DNA from: Trissonchulus latispiculum
Taxonomy: Eukaryota; Nematoda; Enoplea; Enoplida; Ironidae
Length of the DNA stretch: 64,000 bases
Direction of reading: 5' to 3'
Assembly (NCBI GenBank): GCA_030248195.1
Contig: JASAND010010767.1
Span: 48,863 to 112,862, forward strand
The notes beneath the pieces were generated by a model. It was not told the DNA's origin and searched no databases. It worked only from the letters and a program-made list of their open reading frames with translations. Below, one piece after another: positions 24,501-33,500 of this stretch (position 1 is the stretch's first letter; every line of letters begins with the position of its first letter). Made by a program: the position numbers and the translations under genes.

Positions 24501-27500
24501 GCGAAAAAACTATTTATAATAATAAATAAAAAAATAAAAAATAAACACGAAATAATAACCAAATAATACAAACTAATTATAAATCAGGAATTTCAAACAA
24601 TGTTTGCATTGTCTTAAAATTTTATAGACAGCAGTGTTGGTATTTAAGCTGACTAAGTTTCCCCAGGGATATCGTCAGCAAATACCACTAATTATATAAC
24701 CTTCAAAAACCTTAAAACAAGATTTAATCAGCACAAATTAACCAAAAAGTTTGAATAATAATATCGGTTGTGGCAACACAAAAACAAGGAACTTTGGCAC
24801 GCAAGATCTAACATTTCATCGTTGCGCTTGAATTCTTTTGATATTGCCGTTTTGACCAGTGCTAGAACATGTTAGGAACGTGTATCCCTCTAGTACCTAT
24901 CACTCTATTACCTACTGTTTGAAGTTGCCGACATCAGATAACAAAACTCAGTTTCACTCATTTGCCTACACTGCAAAGCTGAAAATCACTCATTTACCTA
25001 CAAATTAATCTTCCAAAACTGAGAATCCCTCTTCTACCTACAAATTAATCTTTCAAAACTAAGAATCACTCATTTGCCTACACTACCGTAATCTCCTTTA
25101 CAACTGTTTACAATATTTACAAGCAATATACTAAAGCTTTCCACAAAAATGTGCGTAGAAAACTGTGATTAAAACTGCATTTATATAATATTTATCAGAA
25201 AACCAACACATTATCCATTTCCAATAAAAGAAGAAGTTTTTAGCTTGGATATTCCAGAGAAATGTCTAATACGTTTTTGTGTCAGACTTTAGTTAGTTCT
25301 GTAGTTAGTTAGTTAGTTAGTTCTGTATTTAACACATTAAGTACTACAGTTTTGGCTCTTTTGCGCTTTTCCCCAGCCCTAACTGGCCAAATAACTGAAA
25401 TTTTGTATGGGTGCATACTGAAGGATGATGGATTCAAAAATTTAAAATCTTAAAATTTTATGAAAGTTTTGATGGATGGATACTTTTCGACTTGCTCAAC
25501 TATACTTGTGCCGTGGGGGATTGGAATTTCAAACCCATGACCTGGAGATCACCCCTACGGAGCTAAAAATTGAACGATTCGCAGTTATTAAAGGTATTAT
25601 GGTAGTTTAGGCAAATGAGTGATTCTTAGTTTTGAAAGATTAATTTGTAGGTAGAAGAGGGATTCCTAGTTTTGGAAGATTAATTTGCAGGTAAATGAGT
25701 GACTCTGAGTTTTGACTAATAAACGTAGATAGGAGAGTGATCTTGAGGTTTGAAAGGGCGTAGGTAAAAGAGTGATAGGCATTAGGACAGTAAATCGTTA
25801 GGAACTCCGATCTCAAATTAGACAACGTTTAGTCATCAAGACATGTCTGTGTGTTAAAACGGATTCACCCGTATTTGAGCAACTTCCCTTATTTCTTGTT
25901 ACAATTATAGCTGTGCTTTCTGTCTTGCTATCAGCGCTACCTATTTTCATCCTGTGGATGCTTGCAAAGTTCGATTCCACCACTGCCCAATGTTAAAACT
26001 ACAGAAAGCATAACATGCTGTAAGACTGACAGAGCAAGTTCGATTTTAAATTAGAATTAATAGGCTATGTCAAGCGTTGTTAACCTGGTTCTATTTTTGC
26101 TAATTAAAAACGTTGTTTAAGGTTGAGTCTTTGTTCTTTGATTTCCTGAGGACTCCTCCATAAACTATGGATCTCTATGTGCACTCTCTGCAACAAATGT
26201 ATGTGATGTTTAGTTAACTGCCAGAATGACAAAGTGGGCATGTTCACTGAAAACAAAAGCAATTGGACGAAGTTTTGCAACTGCCCTCACCCTTGCAAGT
26301 AATTTCGTCATCCGTTGGAAATGCTGAATTTAAAAGCGAACTGTGACAATGCATAGATTAATGTAATCAGTGCAAACGTCGTTAACAATGACCATTGGGT
26401 TATGTACTTGAATTTCTAGTACTTTTAAGAGACTTAAAAGTTTACTTACTTAATTAAGTAACTTTATTTTGCTTGATTTTAGTTATTTTGTTGCCTTTCG
26501 TGAAAACGATAAAACCGGAGAAAAGTTAAGGGCAGGCGTTTTAAATGAATTGAAAATTTAATTTTAGTGAACTGTTCTGCTCTTTCTCGAGAGGATACTT
26601 GGAGTTCGTTCATTGTTCTATCGGAGGAAATTTCAACAACCAGATATTTCAAAACTTTATTATTGAGGAAAAAAGTGTTGTTATATGTTTTCAACTTTTG
26701 ACAGCTAGTCTACTAACTAGTAATTGTTTATGGTGAAAACATGCATAGACGTAAGAGTGAACACAACTTAAAGTTGAAGTGAGGTTTCGATTTTTGGGTT
26801 CTGACAAGCTACAGGTGCATTAAAATTAATCTCATATTTTAGTTGATATAATTACTTATTGAATTTTGAAAATTTGCACTTGGGACATTACTTCAACAGA
26901 TGTAACGTTTAAAATCCTGAGTTGCGCGTATGTCAGATTTCAGCATTAACATAATTTGGCTGAATCTACCACTTTACGTGAAATTATTGATTTACTGATG
27001 TCGATTGATGTAGTTACATGTTACAATTGACAAAAATTTGGAAATTTGAAAATCAGCCTGTTTTTGCTCTTAATTTCTTTAATTTCGTCTATACGTCGGA
27101 ATTTTGAAAATAAAAGAATTGGTCCAAAAGCAAAGTTAGGCATACAGCGTGACAAACTCTTTCAATTGACTAAATATCGTTTTAGTTAATTGTAAGCAGC
27201 TCTGTTGCAGCAGACTTGCTTGGCAAAAATAAATTTTTTTCTAATTTTCACTCAAAGTCTGCGGGATTGCTTCCAATTCTTCAAGAACACCGTAGTGGTG
27301 TGTTGTGCTAGTTTCAGACATTTTGGATTATGTTTGCTAAAGTTATCACACAGAATCCACGAAACAATGCCACCACCTTTTAAATACGCCTTCAAATTTC
27401 CTATTTGAATACTAAGCAATATTCGTGATGGGCGGAATAGATGGATACACGATGGGAGCTATTATCCATGTCACTTTTTATGCAAATGCATATTCTGCGC

Positions 27501-30500
27501 ATATGTATTTCCAATGCGCAATGCGCACACGAGATGTACATTTTCTGACTCAATGAACTTACACGGTGTGCACTTTCTAAATACGGGCTAGGGAAAACAT
27601 ATATAAACTAAGGGAGGGCAGGCAGAAACGGCCCGGATTTACTCAAGGTTGAGATAATGTTGACAATGTTGTGAAAGCGCTAAAATTAGCTAAACAGTTA
27701 CTCGTTCTGGCTATTTTGCAGCAAAATCAACATCTAGTCTATAACATAGCATCTAACATCTATAGTAATATAACTGAAGGTTTCCGTGTTGCGTTGTAGT
27801 ATTTGAAATAATATTGTTAGTATAATTTGGAAAATTTTCGTTTGGTTGTCGGGTTGTGCCGAATTTAGCCAGCTTGCGGGCCAGACCAGACCGAGGCCAA
27901 CCAGATCAGGCTGGTACGGGCCGAAAACATACTGCCATCTCTTGATATGAAGATCTTTCCGCAAGGGTTATGTCTGTGCCTTTAGTTTATCTATTTATAA
28001 TCTGTCTGTCGATATACATACTTACTTTCAGTCCACTACTACGTTCAAATAATGTGAGGTGCTGTCTGGGAAACAATTTTTGTGTTGCAGTAGTGGTTAC
28101 TACGAAGCAGTTCTTACAACTACAGAAATAAAGGCCTCGAAAGTAAATTCATTGACACCATCATTTTGACTAGGAGTAGATGATTGGACTTTTCTTGCCA
28201 CGGCTGTTAAATTTTGGGTGTCGCCACGTTTCGCCCATCTTTACTTATGGGCGTTTTCAGGCTGGTAGCCCTTAAAAGAGCTGTTGGGAAAAGATCCGGA
28301 ATGGGATTTGATCCGGGACCGTATGTGCCACACCTGTGTAACATTACCACTATACTACCAGGGGGCAATTTTTACTTACTTGCAACTTATACTTATTGTA
28401 TTCCCCCGTTTTAAATTGCACTTAGTGTGTACACTATTACACTAAGGCTGTGTATTAGACTTTCCTTTGATGTTGCCGCCTACGTTAGAGGCAAGTTCTG
28501 CTAGCCAGATGTCACTTATATTGGTTGACTACAAGTTCGTGTTCCCCGCTTTTTCATCTCTATTTCTCCCTCTCTTCGTTTCTTTCCTCAGGCACTCGAA
28601 TTTTTCGGATCTTTGTCTCTCTTTCTTTCGTCTATTATCTTGTATCTCTCCTCAGTAATACTATAAATACAATGATACTTATTGTATTCCCTCTGTTTCA
28701 ATTGCACTTGGTGTGTAAACTGTTACAATGTAATTGTATTGTGTACCCTGTTATTGTTAGTTTAACAGCTTCCGTGGCAACAAAAGGTCAATCATCTAAT
28801 TCTAGTGATGACATGACGCCACGAAGAACGTACAGATCAGAATTGCGAAATCGGTATGTCCCCGATATAACCACCACCTTCAGGAAGCTAGGTCAGCTCC
28901 ACCTTAAGGGGGGGGGACTAAACGTTTGCCCCGACTTTGACCGATTGGCCTACTTTTTGGCGAAGATATAGGACCTGGGTGTGGTCAAAAAATACCGGGT
29001 ACTGAGATCTTAACTGCCTTCCAGTCATGTGCAGCCGTCGCGTTTATGTGCCCGACCTCCACTTTTTCGCAACTATAATTAATTTATTAAATCTCTGCTG
29101 GCTGCAAAACCCTAGCTTCAAAGTTGCCTCTTGCCAAACTGACTTGGCACATGTGCCTCTATCTACAGAAAAAATACTAGACGTCTGTATCTTATCTGCA
29201 CCTAAGGGAATTACTCTTCAAACCTGAAGTTTCGGCAAAAATTTAAAAATTGTAGGCTAACGAAAGGAAAATTTTACTACTGGTGCGAGCTATAAGGCTA
29301 TAATTTGGCATATACAGAGGCCCTATAGGAGCACTCATTTGTGCCAAATGGCAACAAATTCTGCCACCTGAAAAAATTTTTGTCAATTTTAATCTTTTAA
29401 TTTTAATTTTTGCCGAAACTTCAACTTCACCTTAGATGCAGATAAGACAGACGTCTAGTATTTTTCTGCAGATAGGGGCACATGTGCCAAATCATATTGG
29501 CAAATGGCAACCTTGCAGCTAGAGTTTTGCAGCCAGCAGAGATTTTTAATTAATTATGTTGGTAGTTGTGAAAAAGTGGGGGTAGGGCACATAAACGCGA
29601 CGGCTGCACGTGACTGGAAGGCAGCTAAGATCTCGGTACCCGGTATTTTTTGACCCCACCCATGCTCTAAATCTTCGCCAAAAAGTAGGCCAATCAGACA
29701 AATTCGGGGCACCCCCATTTTAGTCGCCCCCACCCTTTAAGCTAGCTGCCGAAAGAAACCACCCAACCTTTCTGTGCCGCTGTCCAGATTTCAACATCAT
29801 ACATACCTCCTGGCCTCTAAGTTAGAATCTCATTCAATAGCGTGAGAGTTGAGCAAATGCCTATAGAGCTAGCATGGCTCTTCTGAGGGAAAGAATAGGT
29901 TATAACCGCGCTCAGAAGAGCCGGCTAGAAAATAACATCGTCAAGATATTCCGAGAACTGGTAAGCCAGGTCATATTTGAAGACCGCCTGAGAATAAGAA
30001 AGGCTTGTGAGAGTAGCCACAAAACATCATTCAAGCGAATAAAGGAAAAGCAGGACAGGAAAATGGAAAAGTTGAGTCCCCGCCACTCTCAACGGCCTAA
30101 AGTCAGTGATAGCACCGTCATCAACAGAAGCGATAGGCCACTCCTTCCAGACAAAATTGAGGTCCTCAAGAAAGGACTGAACTTCGCACTGGCTCCAGCA
30201 AAAGTGCCAAGGACCAAAATAATAGCTGGCATAGAATCAGTTGTAAAGGAATGGAAATGCCACAGTAGTACTCACCAAAACCGAGTACACCGAGAAAATG
30301 GCACACATCATAGCTGACGGATCCAAATTCGTACAACTAGCTAAGGATCCAACTCTAACTATGGAGATACAACTACGATCAATGGTCCGAAACAGTGATT
30401 TAAATTTGGGATTAGCGCCACTGGATACGAAGCCACCCATCTACACTCGTTACCGAAAGCCCGCAAACCTGAATTACCCATGCGCCCTATAGTCAGCTGT

Positions 30501-33500
30501 ATTAGTACTGCAACCCATCCACTGGCGAAGTTCCTGTCAAGATCATCAACACATTCCAGGATAACATCGCCTCGAAGGTTCGTAACCCGAAAGACCTGAT
30601 TCAGAAACTTAAGGATGCGAACCCGTCTGGGAACTATCATCTGGGTACCACCAGCACCAGCCCTGGACATATTGAAGCGAAAACTGGAGAGCGGCATCAG
30701 CCTCCCAGAAAGAACAGATCTCAGCATAGGCACTAGAATGGAATTGACCACCTACTTCACCTTCAATCGTAACTGGTTTAAACAGACAAGCGGACTGACC
30801 ATGGGATCGCCGCTATGGTCTGCACTGTGTAATCTCTACATGGAGAAATTCGAAACATTAGCTTTAGCCTTAGCAAGAAAATAAGCCTGTGGTTGCGCTA
30901 TGTAGACGATATCCTCTGTTTATGGAAACATGATCTGGAAGAACTGGGAAATTTCAAAGATCATCTAAACAGGCAAGACCCAGCAATCGAGCTAACAACT
31001 GAACTAGATAATAACTACAAGTTGGCGTTCATTGATGTCGAAATAACCAAGACTAGTGGAGGTATGCAGACATCAGTGTATAGGAGAAAGACACACACAA
31101 ACAGATATCTACACTACAAATCAAACCATCCGAAGTGTTGAAAGGTGGTAAATAAAATGCCACCACAGTAGAGCAACAGCCATATGCCAAGAATAGCAGT
31201 TGAAACAAAAGTGAGCATTCTAAGGAAAGCATTCCAACGTTGCAGTAATAAGGGAGGCGATGTCTGCTCGAAGAACCAGGCCAAGACCAAAAGAGAAGGA
31301 AAGTATGTGAGAAAGGTGAAATGAAAGTGCTGAAGGAAAAACCTAAGAGAGAAATTAAGGAGACGATGAAATGAAAAAGCTGGAAACACGAGCGCATGAT
31401 CAAACAAGCATTGATATAAGTGACATCTGGCTATCAGAACTTGTACTCCAACGTAGGCGGCAGCATTGAAGTCTAATACACAGCCTTAGTGTAATAAACA
31501 GGGTACACACAATACAAGTACGTTGCAACAGTGTACACCCTAAGTGCACTTGAAAACTGGGGGAATACAATAAGTTTCAAGTAACTAAAAATTGTCCCCT
31601 GGTAGTATAGTGGGAATCTTACACTGGTGTGGCATTTACGGTCTCTGATCAAATCCCCGACCGCTTCTAATCCAAACAGCCCTCTTAAGGGATACCAGTA
31701 TGAAGACGCCAAGAAGCAAAGATGGGCGAAACGTCGCGACATCCAAAATTTAACAGTCTTGGCAAGAAAAGCCCAAATCATATGAGTCATGAAATGCCAC
31801 GAAGAACATGTAGATCAGCAACATCATTTTATTTCACAGAAAAGGCAGTGGCAGCGTGTCGAATTGTATACTGTTTTCATTAATGTCAAGAATAAATGCT
31901 GACTCAGCTTGAGACGGTAGCCACACTCACTTATTATTTGCTAATATTATATATTTATTTATATAACCTTACCAATGGTAGCTTTACCAGTGGTAATCTT
32001 ACCAGTGCTTTGTGAATACAGCCCTCTTCGCAATACCTCAAAAAGTCACATGTTGTTTAATGCTGGTTCACAATAGGGCACAGACATACGCACTTCCACA
32101 TACACCAGCACAATAGAAGGCGATCACACAAAGATAGCATTGCCAAGATTTCAAAGTCAGCGTTTTTACACCGTGTTTTCATTGTTTAACCTATTTTGAT
32201 TGGCTTTGTTAATTGCACGTAGTAGTGCTTTTGCACATCAATAGATAGAATTCTGCTTTGCCTTGACCTTGCGTTTCCGGTCAGTTTTCAATGATGTGAA
32301 GTGAACAGGTTAAGCATATCGCGCTGTAGTGAACCAGGCTTTATACACCAAAGTATTGTTTCAGATACTCAATTTTACGAAAGCAGAGTAAGTTGACTAC
32401 TGCATCCTTCTGTTTGGGCAGAGCCAGAGTCTTGCAATTGTGCGTTTTTAACGTATTAACAAATTGCTTGTTAACAAGGAAAGAGATTTCTTCGCGTTAT
32501 ACATATTTGGCTTCATCGCAAACTTTGGCATGGATATATTATTGTAAAATATGCGCTTGTCGTTTTTATTTCAGAAAATTTGCCCAGGCGACTATTTTCC
32601 TTCAGAGAAATTTTTTTCTGCATTATCAAGAACATCCAACACTTAGCGTAAGTTCATGAGTTTTTTCCCGCCAAAAGGCGGGATAGCTGTTATCGAAACT
32701 GGGGCAAAATGAACTACGTTGAAGCAACACTAAAATTTCTCCATGAGCTTACCATTCTGCTTGGTTAGTTGTCCTGTTTTTGTGCATAGGGGCATTGGCG
32801 AAAATGATTCAACCCCGACATTTTGTTAGTGCAGCTTCTTGCAATCTACTGTCTCAATACGAGCTTATTTACCAATTGATATTTAATAATAGTTTTATAA
32901 GAGAACCCCCTCTCTTTATATTAACTTATCGTTTTGCATGTAATTACTTGCAGATCTCCCTCTGGTTGAAATGAAAAATTGATAAATTTGATATGGCTTC
33001 AGTCATGATATGCAAACTAAGTATTCAAAGTTTCTTCACTAATACATTTCGTTCCATAGTATGCGGTGGGACGTTGCGTTGTAGTTAATCCAAGAAACAA
33101 AGGGTAGAAAACCTGGCAGAAATGCAACTGACTGCAGTGCAAATATTTTGCATCCTGCTGTTTTCTTTCATGCCGTACCGTCATTCATTCATAGTTTGAG
33201 TTCGTTCAAGTTAATTCAGATTTAATAAACAAATCCTCTGAAGATTCTGGAGCAAAATGAAGGTACACAAACTAAGGCACGTTAGCGGGCTTAACCAAGC
33301 ATGTGCAGAATTGGAAGCTGGGTTGAGGAGTGAATCGATGGTGGACGTGGATGCCTCAGAAGAAACAGTTTGTCAAAGCAAACCGAAAAAACTGCATTAA
33401 GTCAGCCTTATGACTTCAGGAATCTCAGTATTCAGTTTGCTCAAGTCAACGTGGGGATGATGCCCCTTTTAGGGGCCGACTTGTTTCTTCTAAGTTCTAG

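Larger units (their letters stand above)
23699..25910. other. Intron with an inverted-repeat element
   Basis: Holds the element at 24885-25785. 24480-24560 is very A/T-rich. A minus-strand open frame at 24046-24237 shows a cysteine pattern that resembles a DEG/ENaC thumb by chance (see rejected). Nothing else recognised. Confidence 0.45.
28166..31790. mobile_element. Penelope-like retroelement with long inverted flanks
   Basis: A degenerate reverse transcriptase (29874-31141) lies between inverted copies of a flank of about 450 bp (28166-28620 and 31320-31790, complementary). Each flank contains a tRNA-like segment (minus 28300-28367; plus 31594-31660, ctggtagtatagtgg) and a motif ending gatgggcgaaacgt. 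Inverted or split terminal repeats with hammerhead-like motifs are known for Penelope-like elements. The element sits in an intron of gene 2 and carries another element nested at 28901-29747. It is old: the reading frame is broken several times and no GIY-YIG endonuclease is recognisable. Confidence 0.65.
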
